From: Phytoactinopolyspora alkaliphila
Lineage (GTDB): Bacteria; Actinomycetota; Actinomycetes; Jiangellales; Jiangellaceae
NCBI RefSeq assembly: GCF_010550695.1
Contig: NZ_JAAGOB010000015.1
Coordinates: 79,337 to 143,336, forward strand
Direction of reading: 5' to 3'
Length of the DNA stretch: 64,000 nt
Shown: positions 1-8,824 of the stretch, one piece after another
Layout: every line of letters begins with the position of its first letter
Numbering within the stretch: the stretch's first letter is position 1
Notes under the pieces: generated by a model
Database searches by the model: none
The model's input: the letters and a program-made list of their open reading frames with translations, nothing else
What the model was told of the DNA's origin: nothing
Made by a program: the position numbers and the translations under genes

Positions 1-633
1 CGCGGCGGACCTCATCATCGCCCGCTTCACCAGGACGATCTCTTGCTCCTGATGGAACGCATGCGTGGGCGACACGGCCGAGGTAGAGGTGAACAGAACG
101 TCCGCGCGCAGCGATTCGATCGCCTCGATGCAGGGCACACCCAGAAATGAGTCGTGCGTCGGGTAGTACTCCCCGCCCAGCGAGATCAGCCGGATGCCCG
201 GCATCTGACTCACTGTCTTGATCACTTCCAGGAAGTTCGTGATCACCGTGAGCGGTGCCGCGTCGTCGAGGAGGTACGCCACCTGCAGCGTGGTGGTGGA
301 ATCGTCGAGCATGACCGCCATGCCCGGCTCCACGAGCGTCCGGGCGTGCTGGGCGATGGCGGCCTTCTCCGCCTGGGCCGAGCGCAGCCGATATGCGACG
401 TTGCTTTCGAAAACGCTGGACGGCTGGGCGCTGACTCCGCCGCGGAACTTGCGGACGACGCCCTGCCGCTCCAGCTCATCGAGGTCCCGGTGCACGGTCA
501 TCAGACTGACGTCGAACAGGTCAGCCAGCTGGCTGGCGGACACCGAGCCCTCCCGCAGGACGTACTCGGCGATCTTGTTCTGCCGGTCCCCACGGGAGTT
601 CCGGCTCACCGCGGGTTCAAAGGACCTGGCCAT
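1..633 (-). CDS. DeoR-family transcriptional regulator (3' end beyond window)
   Basis: The ATG at 633-631 opens a frame that runs off the window edge without a stop, so the C-terminus is missing. The first residues (MARSFEPAVSRNSRGDRQNK) lead into a DeoR-type winged helix (SLMTVHRDLDELERQGVV) and then a sugar-phosphate-sensing DeoRC domain (VITNFLEVIKTVSQMPGIRL...GGEYYPTHDSFLG). It is a clear paralogue of the DeoR protein at 2989-3795: both share MTVHRDLDEL, VSAQPS-VFES and THD-FLG. The start overlaps the 3' end of the upstream histidine phosphatase by 17 bases, so it is the third gene of the kinase-phosphatase-DeoR operon and probably translationally coupled. The effector is unknown; family members usually sense a phosphorylated sugar or polyol. 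Confidence 0.88.
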   Translation of the reverse strand, partial: MARSFEPAVSRNSRGDRQNKIAEYVLREGSVSASQLADLFDVSLMTVHRDLDELERQGVVRKFRGGVSAQPSSVFESNVAYRLRSAQAEKAAIAQHARTLVEPGMAVMLDDSTTTLQVAYLLDDAAPLTVITNFLEVIKTVSQMPGIRLISLGGEYYPTHDSFLGVPCIEAIESLRADVLFTSTSAVSPTHAFHQEQEIVLVKRAMMRSAA

Positions 634-1300
634 GTGGCGCCCCTCCGGCGTGTTCCTGTGCTTGCGTATGCGATTCGACGTGGTCAGACGGCGTGCGGTT
701 GTAATATTCGAGCGTCACGGTGCCGCCGGCGCGCACCGACAGCTGTGTCGTGGCCGTGGGCGCCATCCCCCGCAGCGCCGTGCGGTAGGCGCTCAGCGGG
801 ACGCCCAGGTACCGGCAGACGATCAACCGAATGAGCGTGTTGTGGCAGATCACGAGGACATCCTGCCCCGGATGCCGGCCCGCGATCTCGGTGAGCGCCG
901 ACGTCGCTCGCGTCGCGGCGTCCTCCGGGTGCTCACCTCCCGGTAGGTGGTGTGCGGAAGGGTCCTGGAGGAACAGTTCGACCGCCCGCGGATGAGTGAC
1001 CCGCAGCTCGTCGAGCGTGTGCCCTTCCGCCTCGCCGAAGTCCAGTTCGCACAGGCGGGCGTCGGTGGTGACGTCCAGCCCGAGGGTCTCGCCCACCGGC
1101 TGCGCGGTCTGTCTGGCCCGCAGCATCGTCGACGCGTACACGTGATGGGGCTTGGCGTCCGCGGCCCAGATCGCGAGGGCGCGCGCCTGCTGCTGCCCGA
1201 CGTCGTCGATGCCGATGTCGGAGGAGCCCGTGTAGCGGTTGCCTTCGTGCCACGGCGTGCGGCCGTGCCGGGCGAGGGTGAGCGTGGTCGGCGAGGTCAT
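617..1300 (-). CDS. histidine phosphatase family protein (phosphoglycerate mutase-like)
   Basis: A 227-aa protein of the branch-1 histidine phosphatase fold. The phospho-accepting RHG motif is at about residues 11-13 (LARHGRTPWHEGNRYTG), followed by the RARQTA segment and the late catalytic His in VICHNTLIRL. Small-molecule phosphatases and mutases share this fold, so the substrate cannot be read from the sequence. Its ATG overlaps the stop of the FGGY kinase (ATGA, 1297-1300), and CGGAG lies about 7 bases upstream. The operon context (sugar kinase, phosphatase, DeoR) suggests action on a phosphorylated sugar or polyol intermediate; that is inference. Confidence 0.85.
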   Translation of the reverse strand: MTSPTTLTLARHGRTPWHEGNRYTGSSDIGIDDVGQQQARALAIWAADAKPHHVYASTMLRARQTAQPVGETLGLDVTTDARLCELDFGEAEGHTLDELRVTHPRAVELFLQDPSAHHLPGGEHPEDAATRATSALTEIAGRHPGQDVLVICHNTLIRLIVCRYLGVPLSAYRTALRGMAPTATTQLSVRAGGTVTLEYYNRTPSDHVESHTQAQEHAGGAPHGQVL

Positions 1301-2814
1301 GACGTACTCCGGGAAAGATCGACGGTGAAACTCTCGTTGATGTACCCGCGGCGCACAAGTTCGGCCGCCAGCGTGGCGTAGCCGGCGCTGAAACGTTCAT
1401 GCGCGTGCGGTCGGGGTTCCACGATGGCCTTGGTGGTCACCATCCGGCCGGCACGCGCGGTAACGCTCTCCTCGCGCGACGACGCCAGTACCGCCATCCC
1501 GAATGACGGCTCCGGGCTCTCGGGCAGGACGAGCGGTCGGCCGAGGACGTCGGCGCGCAGCTGGTTCCAATACGCGCTGCGGGTGGCGCCGCCGGTCACG
1601 CTGATGTGGCCCGAGACGTCGGCGCCGATGGCCGCCAGATGCTCGAAGCACAGCCGCTCGACGAAGGCCACACCCTGGATCATCGCCGCGTACTTCTCCT
1701 CGGGAGCACTCACGTCTCCCAGCTGGAAGCCCGTGGCGTCGGGCCGGACGAAGGGAAACCGCTCCCCCCGGGCGCTCAGCGGATAGATCACCGCACCAGC
1801 CGGCTCGAAACGGCTCGCAGCGTCGCTGAGCCGGTCCAGGTCATGGGTGCCGAACTCCTCGGTGATGACGCCGGCCCCCACGTTCGATGCCCCGCCGGGG
1901 AGCCAGCCGCCGTCTGGATGCAGGTGGCTGTAGACCGCGCCGTCCGGATCCGCGATGAGTTCCGACGAGACGCCCTTCAGCACCAGGGTCGTGCCCAGCA
2001 CCGAGTTCCACGTGCCCGGTGCGAGTGATCCCGCGGCGATCTGCGCGGCGCAGCCGTCGGTCATGCCGGCCACCACGGGCGTTCCGGCGGGAATACCGGT
2101 GTGTGTGGCGGCGTGGGCGGTCACCGTACCCAGTGTGGTCCCCGGCCTGACGACCTCCGGAAGAACGGCCAGGTCCACGCCCGCGGCATCGGCGAGCGCA
2201 TGGTTCCATCCACCCTTCACCACGTCGTATCCCGACTTGAGCGCGTGACTCGTGTCCGTGTGCGTGCGGTGCCCCACCAGGTTGGCGGCGATCACGTCCG
2301 CGCTGTGCGCCACCCATCTGCCAGGTGGCGCGGCTCGGTTCCCCGCACCGGTACCCGCACGATGGCGCATCAGCCACCCGAGCTTGGGCAGCGCCCAGGA
2401 CAACTGGACGTCCGCGCTCTGCGGGACGACGTCGCTCAGGGCGTGGATTCGGGCCAGCTCGTCGCCGGCACGGGCGTCGTCGTACATCAACGCCGGCGTC
2501 AGCGGCGCGCCGCGCTCATCGGTCAGCAGCACGGTGCCGGAGGTGCTGCAGATGGCCACGCCGCCGATGTGACCGGGGACGACATCGGATGACAGCGCAG
2601 CGAACGCGCTCCGGGAGGCCTCCCCGACGGCATCCCACCACTGATGGGGGTCCTGCTCGTGCTGACGGCTGCCTTCCACGGTGCGCCGCCGGCTGGCCAA
2701 CGGTGCGGATCCCAGCGACAGCACGGAGCCGTGATCATCCACGATCGCCGCTCGTACGCTCTGGGTCCCAAGATCGATCCCGACCCAGGCGACGTCCGTC
2801 GCGGGCGCCTCCAT
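1297..2814 (-). CDS. FGGY-family carbohydrate kinase
   Basis: A 505-aa ATP-dependent sugar/polyol kinase. The N-terminal phosphate-1 motif is VGIDLGTQSVRA. The FGGY_N part includes the mid-protein TDGCAAQIAAGS segment, and the C-terminal ATPase half has SVTGGATRSAYWNQLRADVLG. The TDG...SVLGTTLVLK stretch is reminiscent of D-ribulokinase-type FGGY enzymes rather than glycerol kinase, but substrate calls within FGGY are unreliable. I place the start at ATG 2814 because GGAGG lies 5 bases upstream; an in-frame GTG at 2826 is possible. First gene of a three-gene operon (kinase, phosphatase, DeoR), divergent from the other DeoR gene and controlled from the shared intergenic palindrome at 2844-2887. 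Confidence 0.88.
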   Translation of the reverse strand: MEAPATDVAWVGIDLGTQSVRAAIVDDHGSVLSLGSAPLASRRRTVEGSRQHEQDPHQWWDAVGEASRSAFAALSSDVVPGHIGGVAICSTSGTVLLTDERGAPLTPALMYDDARAGDELARIHALSDVVPQSADVQLSWALPKLGWLMRHRAGTGAGNRAAPPGRWVAHSADVIAANLVGHRTHTDTSHALKSGYDVVKGGWNHALADAAGVDLAVLPEVVRPGTTLGTVTAHAATHTGIPAGTPVVAGMTDGCAAQIAAGSLAPGTWNSVLGTTLVLKGVSSELIADPDGAVYSHLHPDGGWLPGGASNVGAGVITEEFGTHDLDRLSDAASRFEPAGAVIYPLSARGERFPFVRPDATGFQLGDVSAPEEKYAAMIQGVAFVERLCFEHLAAIGADVSGHISVTGGATRSAYWNQLRADVLGRPLVLPESPEPSFGMAVLASSREESVTARAGRMVTTKAIVEPRPHAHERFSAGYATLAAELVRRGYINESFTVDLSRSTS

Positions 2815-2843
2815 CCAAACCTCCACTATGCGCCGACCTGAAA

Positions 2844-2887
2844 CTTAACGTTCAAGCTCCACATTGATAACAGTGGAGGATGTTAAG
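2844..2887. promoter_or_regulatory. divergent operator-like nested inverted repeat
   Basis: Two nested perfect 6-bp inverted repeats share one centre region: CTTAAC (2844-2849) with GTTAAG (2882-2887), and CTCCAC (2857-2862) with GTGGAG (2873-2878). It lies between the divergent FGGY kinase and DeoR gene, contains TAACGT and ATGTTA half-sites, and includes TTGATAACAGT (2864-2874), an 11-mer found again at 10635-10645. Probably autoregulatory DeoR binding; binding itself is inferred. Confidence 0.55.
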
Positions 2888-2988
2888 ATACACCATGTTC
2901 CGATAGAGATCGGGCCGAAATGGGGAAGAGTTTCAATGACGCAGCGCGGTGCCGCGCACAACGCACGTCGGTAGGACAGACTTGTCAC

Positions 2989-3795
2989 ATGGCAGCCACG
3001 CACGGCGGAAAGGGTCCACTGTCTAAGCGCACGCAGGCACGCGAGGTGCGTCAGCAGACGATCGTCGACCACGTGGTGGCCAACGGCGTGGCGACGGCGG
3101 CGGAGCTCACCGACCTCACCGGCGCCAGCCTGATGACCGTGCACCGCGATCTTGACGAGCTCGCCCGCCGCGGTGTCGTCCGCAAGTTCCACGGCGGGGT
3201 GTCGGCACAGCCGTCCACGGTCTTCGAGAGCAGCTCGGAGTACCGGCTGCGGGTTCAAGTGCGGGAGAAGGAGGCCTTGGCCGGCGCGGCCCTGGATGTG
3301 ATCGAACCGGGGATGTCGATGATGCTTGACACCTCGACCACGAACCTCTTCCTCGCCCGCCGCCTCAGCGAGCTCGACCACGGGCCCCTCACCGTCGTGA
3401 CCAACTACCTGCCGATCATGCAGACCTTGCGGACCGTACCCGACGTCCACCTGATCGGCATCGGTGGCGACTACAACTCCACTCACGACGCCTTCCTCGG
3501 CATGGGCGCGATCGAGGCAATCAGCGCCCTCAGTGTTGACCTGGCCTTCCTCAGCACATCGGCGATGACGCCGGAGACCGCCTACCACCAGGAGCCCGAG
3601 ATCGTCATGGTCAAACGGGCCATGATGGAATCCGGGCGGCGACGCGTCCTGCTGATGGACCACACCAAGCTGGGCAAGACCGCACTGCATCGGCTGGGAC
3701 CCGTCTCGGAGTTCCATCAGCTGATCGTCGACGCCGCCGCCGACGACGCCCTCCTTCGCGAGGTCGGCGAACACCTGCACGTCCGGCGCGCCTGA
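2989..3795 (+). CDS. DeoR-family transcriptional regulator
   Basis: A 268-aa repressor-type protein. An N-terminal winged helix (about residues 10-65: QQTIVDHVVANGVATAAELTDLTGASLMTVHRDLDEL) precedes a DeoRC effector domain (AGAALDVIEPGMSMMLDTSTT...VTNYLPIMQTL...HLIGIGGDYNSTHDAFLG). I chose ATG 2989 because AGGACAG precedes it and because the 23 residues added by the upstream ATG at 2920 have no DeoR-like character. It faces the kinase-phosphatase-DeoR operon and sits directly upstream of the first ABC operon, so it probably controls both. It is paralogous to the truncated gene at 1-633; the two may be partly redundant or sense different effectors. Confidence 0.9.
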   Translation: MAATHGGKGPLSKRTQAREVRQQTIVDHVVANGVATAAELTDLTGASLMTVHRDLDELARRGVVRKFHGGVSAQPSTVFESSSEYRLRVQVREKEALAGAALDVIEPGMSMMLDTSTTNLFLARRLSELDHGPLTVVTNYLPIMQTLRTVPDVHLIGIGGDYNSTHDAFLGMGAIEAISALSVDLAFLSTSAMTPETAYHQEPEIVMVKRAMMESGRRRVLLMDHTKLGKTALHRLGPVSEFHQLIVDAAADDALLREVGEHLHVRRA

Positions 3796-3996
3796 TACGG
3801 CTGCTCCAGCGAATCTTCGCACCGCACGTCCGGGGTGACGGTCACCGAGCTCGGACATCCCGGATCCCTCCGCGATCACAGCTACCTGCACGCGGTGCGT
3901 CCCCGCTGGGCGGGCGATCACCTGACGCAACGCAGGGGCGGAGGGTGCGATGGACATCAGATCACCTACCTTCCAATGAGCCTGCGTTGGCCGTCC

Positions 3997-4052
3997 GTTC
4001 ATAACGTATTCAAGTTAACTCTATCGTTCTTTACGTTAATACTGTTAGAGTT
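3997..4052 (+). promoter_or_regulatory. DeoR-type operator overlapping promoter of first ABC operon
   Basis: This AT-rich patch lies in the 351-bp gap 3796-4146, which holds no gene. It has TAACGT at 4002-4007, the inverted pair TATCGT (4022-4027) and ACGTTA (4033-4038) with a 5-bp spacer, and an outer perfect repeat AACTCTA (4017-4023) / TAGAGTT (4046-4052). A possible promoter is TTCAAG (4009-4014), 17 bp, TACGTT (4032-4037), which the operator would cover. The first part closely matches 17129-17155 and the second matches 10870-10899 and 22071-22098. A small palindrome GGTGAC-G-GTCACC at 3834-3846 may end the DeoR transcript. Confidence 0.55.
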
Positions 4053-4146
4053 TTGCCACGAAAGTTCGCCGACGGTCCCATTCCGGCGGCTCACCGCACC
4101 GGTTTCACACCATCGCCCGGCCCCACAACTCGGAAGGACCCCAGCG

Positions 4147-5496
4147 ATGAGACAACGGCTCGTGGCAGCGGCCGCCATCATGGCCGCACTCACACTCACC
4201 ACCGCTTGCAACACCGGCGACGGCGGAGATGAAGGAGACGGAGGAAGCGCCGGCGACTTCGACGGGACGATCAGCTTCTGGTACGCCATGGCCGGCCGCA
4301 ACGGCGAGGCCATCATCGAGCTCGTCGACCGCTACAACGAGCAGAACGACATGGACGTACAGGTCGAGGCGATCTACCAGGGCAACTACAACGACACACT
4401 CACCAAGTTGCGAGCCTCCGCGCAGTCCGGGGATCTGCCCAGCATGGTGCAGGTCAACGAGCTGAGCACGCGATTCATGTTCGACTCCGGCCTGGCGACC
4501 CCGGTACAGGAACTGGCCGACCGGGCCGGCTACTCCTTCGACGATCTCAACCAGAAGCTCGTCGACTACTACACGGTGGACGGCGTGGTGCAGTCGATGC
4601 CGTTCAACGTGTCGGCTCCGACTCTGTACTACAACAAGGACGCCTTCGCGGAGGCAGGACTGGATCCGGAGGACCCGCCGCAGACACTAGAGGCGATTCG
4701 GGATGCTGCCGGGCAGCTCGCCGGCGGCAGCACCGAGCACGGCTTCGTAGCCTCGATCGACGGCTATCTGATCGAGCAGTACCTCGCTATGGCCGACGCC
4801 CCCTACTGCGACGCGGGCAATGGCCGCGACGGCCTCGCCACCCAGGTGGAGTGGGACAACGACGTCACCGAGTACATCGTCGACTGGTGGGCCGGCATGG
4901 TCGAGGATGATCTGGCGGTCAACGTCGGCAGGAACAACAACAACGCCTCCGCCGCGTTCCAGTCCGGCAACGCCGCCATGATGACGTTCACCTCGGCAAA
5001 CCTGCGCGACATCATCGATGGCTCGGACTTCGAGGTCGGCCTCGCACCCTTCCCGAAGCCGCGCGAGGGCGACGCCGGCGGGCCACTGCTCGGCGGCGGA
5101 TCGCTCTGGGCTCTGGCGGGCCAGTCCGACGAGGCCAAGGACGCCGTCTTCGATTTCATGGCCTTCATGATGTCCCCGGAGAGCCAGGCGATGTGGTCCA
5201 CTCAGACCGGCTACGTTCCAGTCAATGAGCGTGCCACCGAGTTGCCTGAGTACACCGAGGTCCTGGCCAACTACCCGGACCTCGAGCTCGCGGGTGAGCA
5301 GCTCGCCGGCACCCCGGAGGGCGCGAATACCACGGGTTGCCTGATGGGGGTCATGCCGCAGGCGCGGGACCGGATGAACGACGCCGTCGAGGCGGCGCTG
5401 CTCGGCGTGAAGGAACCGAGGCAAGCGCTGCAGGACGCCGCGGCATCACTGACGTCGGCGATCGAGCAGTACAACGATTCGGTCGGCACCAACTAG
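4147..5496 (+). CDS. ABC transporter substrate-binding lipoprotein, UgpB-like
   Basis: A 449-aa extracellular solute-binding protein (family 1). The start at ATG 4147 follows GGAAGGA (4132-4138) and gives a Sec lipoprotein signal MRQRLVAAAAIMAALTLTTAC with the lipobox LTTAC. The longer upstream frame has no signal peptide. The mature start, ISFWYAMAGRNGEA...YQGNYNDTLTKL, resembles UgpB, which binds glycerol-3-phosphate and glycerophosphodiesters, more than maltose-type proteins. It heads a tightly coupled operon with GDPD, an IMPase-like enzyme and two permeases. A ligand that is a phosphodiester fits this context, but is inferred. Confidence 0.88.
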   Translation: MRQRLVAAAAIMAALTLTTACNTGDGGDEGDGGSAGDFDGTISFWYAMAGRNGEAIIELVDRYNEQNDMDVQVEAIYQGNYNDTLTKLRASAQSGDLPSMVQVNELSTRFMFDSGLATPVQELADRAGYSFDDLNQKLVDYYTVDGVVQSMPFNVSAPTLYYNKDAFAEAGLDPEDPPQTLEAIRDAAGQLAGGSTEHGFVASIDGYLIEQYLAMADAPYCDAGNGRDGLATQVEWDNDVTEYIVDWWAGMVEDDLAVNVGRNNNNASAAFQSGNAAMMTFTSANLRDIIDGSDFEVGLAPFPKPREGDAGGPLLGGGSLWALAGQSDEAKDAVFDFMAFMMSPESQAMWSTQTGYVPVNERATELPEYTEVLANYPDLELAGEQLAGTPEGANTTGCLMGVMPQARDRMNDAVEAALLGVKEPRQALQDAAASLTSAIEQYNDSVGTN

Positions 5497-5512
5497 GAGG
5501 CGAAGGACACTC

Positions 5513-6184
5513 GTGCTCACCTTGATCGGACACCGCGGAACCCCTTCCGAGTTCACCGAGAACACGGTCACGTCGCTGCGAAACGCGGAGGCGCTGGGCG
5601 CCGACGGCGTCGAGTTCGACGTCCGGCTCACCCGGGACGGGGTTCCCGTACTCCTCCACGACGCTGATCTGAACCGGATCTGGGGCAGGCCCGACCAGCT
5701 GGCCGACGTCGACTTCGGCGATGTCAGCGACATCCTGCCGTCGTTGGCCGACGTGCTCGACGCGGTCTCGATCCAGCTCGTCGTCGACTGCAAGGGTTCT
5801 GGGACCGTCCAGCGAGCGATTCCGGTGCTACGGGACGGTGCGGCGCTGGACCGGTCCGTGTTCATCGGTCAGCACGAGGTTCTTCGCGAGGTACGAGCGG
5901 AGCTGCCCGATGCTCGGCTCGCACTGTCCTGGGCCGGCGACAGTACGCCGCCGGCCCAGGTCGTGGAGGCGTTGCAGCCGGAGATCATGAACGTGCGCTG
6001 GCGCGACCTCGATCCGTCCGTCTTGGGCTGGTACCGAAGCGTCGGACTCACCACCTGGTGGACATACACGATCGACGACGCCAATGCGCTCCGCCAAGCG
6101 GTAGACCTCGGCTTCACCGGACTCATCACCAACGATCTGCCCGGTGTCTCCGCGGCCGCGACGAAGACCGGGGTGGCGGGATGA
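5513..6184 (+). CDS. glycerophosphodiester phosphodiesterase family protein
   Basis: A 223-aa GDPD TIM-barrel enzyme. It shows the family signature LIGHRGTPSEFTENTVTS (catalytic His, HRG, then the ENT glutamate), EFDVRLTRDGVPVLLHDADLNR (metal-binding Glu/Asp and the second His in LHD), and the late WTYTIDDANALRQAVDLGFTGLITNDLP. No signal peptide, so it should act in the cytoplasm on imported diesters, releasing an alcohol and glycerol-phosphate. Some members instead split glycerophosphoinositol to inositol-1-phosphate and glycerol. It starts at GTG 5513 after an AGGAGG that overlaps the previous stop, and ends in an ATGA overlap with the next gene. Confidence 0.92.
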   Translation: MLTLIGHRGTPSEFTENTVTSLRNAEALGADGVEFDVRLTRDGVPVLLHDADLNRIWGRPDQLADVDFGDVSDILPSLADVLDAVSIQLVVDCKGSGTVQRAIPVLRDGAALDRSVFIGQHEVLREVRAELPDARLALSWAGDSTPPAQVVEALQPEIMNVRWRDLDPSVLGWYRSVGLTTWWTYTIDDANALRQAVDLGFTGLITNDLPGVSAAATKTGVAG

Positions 6185-7032
6185 CTCAGGACACTCGCAC
6201 CGAGCGCGACCTCGGCGGGGCGCACGACGTCGCCATCGAGCTCACCAGGTGGGCGCAGGCCCGGATCTCCGGCAGCAGACCGGGCAACGACGACGCGCAG
6301 GAGAAGGCCGGACCGGGCGACTGGGTGACCTCGGTGGACCGTGCCGTCGAGGAGCACATCCGGGCGGAGTTGCTCAGCCGGTTCCCGGGGGACGTCGTCG
6401 TGGGCGAAGAGGCCGGAACATCCTCCTCGCACCCGGACGACTCCGGCCGTGACTCGTTGACCTGGTACATCGACCCGATCGATGGCACCACCAACTTCGT
6501 CCACGGCCTGCCCGGTGTGAGTGTGAGCGTCGCCGCCGTGGACCCGCGAGGCACCGCCGTCGGCGTCGTGCACGACGTCTACCGGAACGAGGTGTTCAGC
6601 GCGATCCGGAACGGCGGAGCGAGGCTCGACGGCCGGCCCATCACCCCGGCCGTCGACCGTGCCGGCCTGCGCGGAGGGCTACTGCTCACCGAGTGGTCCG
6701 GTATCTCACCATGGACCGGCATGCAGGGCCTCATCGAGAGCCTGCAGGGTGAGTACACCGCCACCCGGATCCTCGGGTCCTGCGCGCTCAGCCTGGCCTC
6801 CGTGGGCGCGGGCCGCGCCACAGCCGCGGTGCTCGGCGGGCACTACAACCCGTGGGACGTCCTCGCCGGGGCTCTGATCGCCGTCGAGGCCGGCTGCGTG
6901 ATGTTCGACGTCGACGGCGCCGTCGACGCAGTGCCGATGACAGGCCTCGGGGTCGCACAGCCAGACGTCGCGGAGACAGTTCAGCGCAGATGGAAGGCAG
7001 CCGCTGCCGAAAGCTCCGGAGGCCCGTCATGA
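6181..7032 (+). CDS. inositol monophosphatase family protein
   Basis: A 283-aa Mg2+/Li+-type sugar-phosphate phosphatase. The metal-binding motifs are all present: GEEAG near residue 75, DPIDGTTNFVHG near 97-108, and NPWDVLAG near 223-230. The ATG at 6181 overlaps the GDPD stop (ATGA), and the stop overlaps the next permease start (ATGA), so it is embedded in the transporter operon. Inositol-1-phosphate, histidinol phosphate and fructose-1,6-bisphosphate are all possible substrates in this family. Its pairing with GDPD suggests dephosphorylation of the polyol phosphate released from a glycerophosphodiester, with inositol-1-phosphate the attractive candidate. Confidence 0.9.
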   Translation: MTQDTRTERDLGGAHDVAIELTRWAQARISGSRPGNDDAQEKAGPGDWVTSVDRAVEEHIRAELLSRFPGDVVVGEEAGTSSSHPDDSGRDSLTWYIDPIDGTTNFVHGLPGVSVSVAAVDPRGTAVGVVHDVYRNEVFSAIRNGGARLDGRPITPAVDRAGLRGGLLLTEWSGISPWTGMQGLIESLQGEYTATRILGSCALSLASVGAGRATAAVLGGHYNPWDVLAGALIAVEAGCVMFDVDGAVDAVPMTGLGVAQPDVAETVQRRWKAAAAESSGGPS

Positions 7033-7985
7033 GCCAGCCCGCGGCGACGAAGACACGTATCTCCGGCACCGCGCCGCCGTCTGTTCCAGTGGGGAAACGG
7101 CCCAAGTACAACCGCCGCGAACTCCTGACCGCGGCGTTGCTTCTGTTGCCGTCGATGGCCATCTTCGCCGTCTTCAACTTCTATCCGCTGTTCCAGTCCA
7201 TCTATCTGAGCCTCCACGCCAACGACATTCTCGGCCTGCCCACCCGGTTCGTCGGGATGGATCAGTACATCGAGTTCTTCTCCAACCCGGAGCTGCGCCG
7301 GATCACCGTGGTCACAGCGGTCTTCGTCGTCATGACCGCACTGCCGAGCGTGGTCATCGGGATCTTCCTGGCGTTGACACTGCAGGCACGGATCCGTGGC
7401 GTCAACGTCTTCCGCACGTTGATGTCGACGCCGTTCGGTTTCTCCGCCGCGGCGACGGCGGTGGTGTTCGCGGTCTTCTTCAATCCGGCCGTCGGAGTCT
7501 TCAACGGCATCCTGCGCATGATGGGGATGGACAGCGTCGGCTGGCTCACCAACCCGACCTTCGCATTACCCAGCCTCGCCATGGTCTGCGTCTGGGGGAA
7601 CATCGGCTACACGCTGCTGGTGGCGTCCGCTGGTCTGCAGAACATCCCCGACGAGCTGTACGAGGCCGCGCGCCTCGACGGCGCTGGTCGATGGACGGTG
7701 ATCCGCCAGGTCGTCCTGCCTCTGCTCACACCCACCATCTTCTTCCTGATCGTGATCATGACGATCAACTCGCTGCAGACCTTCGGCGAGATTCACATCC
7801 TCACCGGCGGCGGTCCCAACGGCGCGACCACCACCCTCGTCTACGGCATCTACCAGACGGCGTTCGCCTACGGCGGCAGCAACTACGGCCTGGCCTCGGT
7901 CCAGGCGGTGGTACTGCTCGTGGTGGTGACCGCGGCCACCTGGCTCCAGTTCCGAGTCCTCCAGCGCAAGGTGTTCTACGGATGA
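7029..7985 (+). CDS. ABC transporter permease, UgpA/MalF type
   Basis: A 318-aa inner-membrane permease with six predicted membrane segments after a 35-residue basic N-terminal tail. The EAA loop that docks the ATPase is YEAARLDGAGRWTVIRQVVLPLLTP. The FGEIHILTGGGPNGATTTLVYGIYQTAF segment is typical of UgpA/MalF-type sugar importers. I chose ATG 7029, in ATGA overlap with the preceding gene. It pairs with the permease at 7982-8824. No ATPase gene is present in the operon, so a shared MsiK-like ATPase encoded elsewhere is likely, as is known for many actinobacterial sugar importers. Confidence 0.92.
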   Translation: MSQPAATKTRISGTAPPSVPVGKRPKYNRRELLTAALLLLPSMAIFAVFNFYPLFQSIYLSLHANDILGLPTRFVGMDQYIEFFSNPELRRITVVTAVFVVMTALPSVVIGIFLALTLQARIRGVNVFRTLMSTPFGFSAAATAVVFAVFFNPAVGVFNGILRMMGMDSVGWLTNPTFALPSLAMVCVWGNIGYTLLVASAGLQNIPDELYEAARLDGAGRWTVIRQVVLPLLTPTIFFLIVIMTINSLQTFGEIHILTGGGPNGATTTLVYGIYQTAFAYGGSNYGLASVQAVVLLVVVTAATWLQFRVLQRKVFYG

Positions 7986-8824
7986 GCACACAAACAGGCC
8001 TGTTCAGACCGAGCACACTTCGATCCCTGCCCGCCTACGCCGGGCTCACCGTCCTCACCGCGGTCATCGTCTTCCCGCTCTACTACGCCGTCGCCGGCTC
8101 AGTGATGACCGACCGGGAGCTGACGTCGTTCCCGCCCGCCCTGTTCCCCAGCGAATTCACGCTACGCAACTATGCCGACGTGCTGGACGCCATACCCCTG
8201 ATCCGGCAGTACTTCAACAGCATCTTCGTGGCCCTCGTGGTGGTGGGCGGAGCCGTCCTCACGTCGTTGCTGGCCGCGTACGCGTTCGTATTCCTCAGAT
8301 TCCCACTGAAGAACACCCTGTTCGCCCTGTTCCTCGTCACCATCATGGTCCCCGGGGAATCGCTGATCATCCCTAACTACCTGACCATCTCCAACCTCGG
8401 CCTCCTCGACACCTTCCCGGCGCTGACGCTGCCGTTCCTGGCCATGGGGTTCGGCACATTCCTGCTGCGCCAGTTCTTCGCGTCGTTCCCCAAGGAGATC
8501 TACGAGGCGGCCCGGATGGACGGGTGCAGTCACATGCGGTTCATGTTCTCGATCCTGACCCCCCTGTCCCGGCCCGCGCTTGCGGCGCTGGCCATCTACG
8601 CCTTCATCACCACCTACAACAAGTACTTCTGGCCGCTTCTGGTCACCAGGACGCCGGAGATGCAGACGTTGCAGATCGGACTGAGTCAGCTGCGGTCCCT
8701 GGAGGCGCGCGACCCCGGCCTGATCCTGGCCGGCGTGACCTTGGCCATCATCCCCATGCTGATCCTCATCTACTTCTTCCAGCGCAACATCATCCGAGGG
8801 CTGACCAGCGGATCCGTCAAGTAG
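7982..8824 (+). CDS. ABC transporter permease, UgpE/MalG type
   Basis: A 280-aa partner permease with six membrane segments. The EAA loop is YEAARMDGCSHMRFMFSILTPLSRPAL, and the C-terminus RNIIRGLTSGSVK is typical of MalG/UgpE proteins. The start ATG at 7982 overlaps the stop of the UgpA-like gene (ATGA). Last gene of the first importer operon. It is paralogous to the permease ending at 13046, with shared AYAFVFLRFP-KN, L-FPA/NTYL and IVRGLT-G-VK stretches. Confidence 0.92.
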   Translation: MSTQTGLFRPSTLRSLPAYAGLTVLTAVIVFPLYYAVAGSVMTDRELTSFPPALFPSEFTLRNYADVLDAIPLIRQYFNSIFVALVVVGGAVLTSLLAAYAFVFLRFPLKNTLFALFLVTIMVPGESLIIPNYLTISNLGLLDTFPALTLPFLAMGFGTFLLRQFFASFPKEIYEAARMDGCSHMRFMFSILTPLSRPALAALAIYAFITTYNKYFWPLLVTRTPEMQTLQIGLSQLRSLEARDPGLILAGVTLAIIPMLILIYFFQRNIIRGLTSGSVK

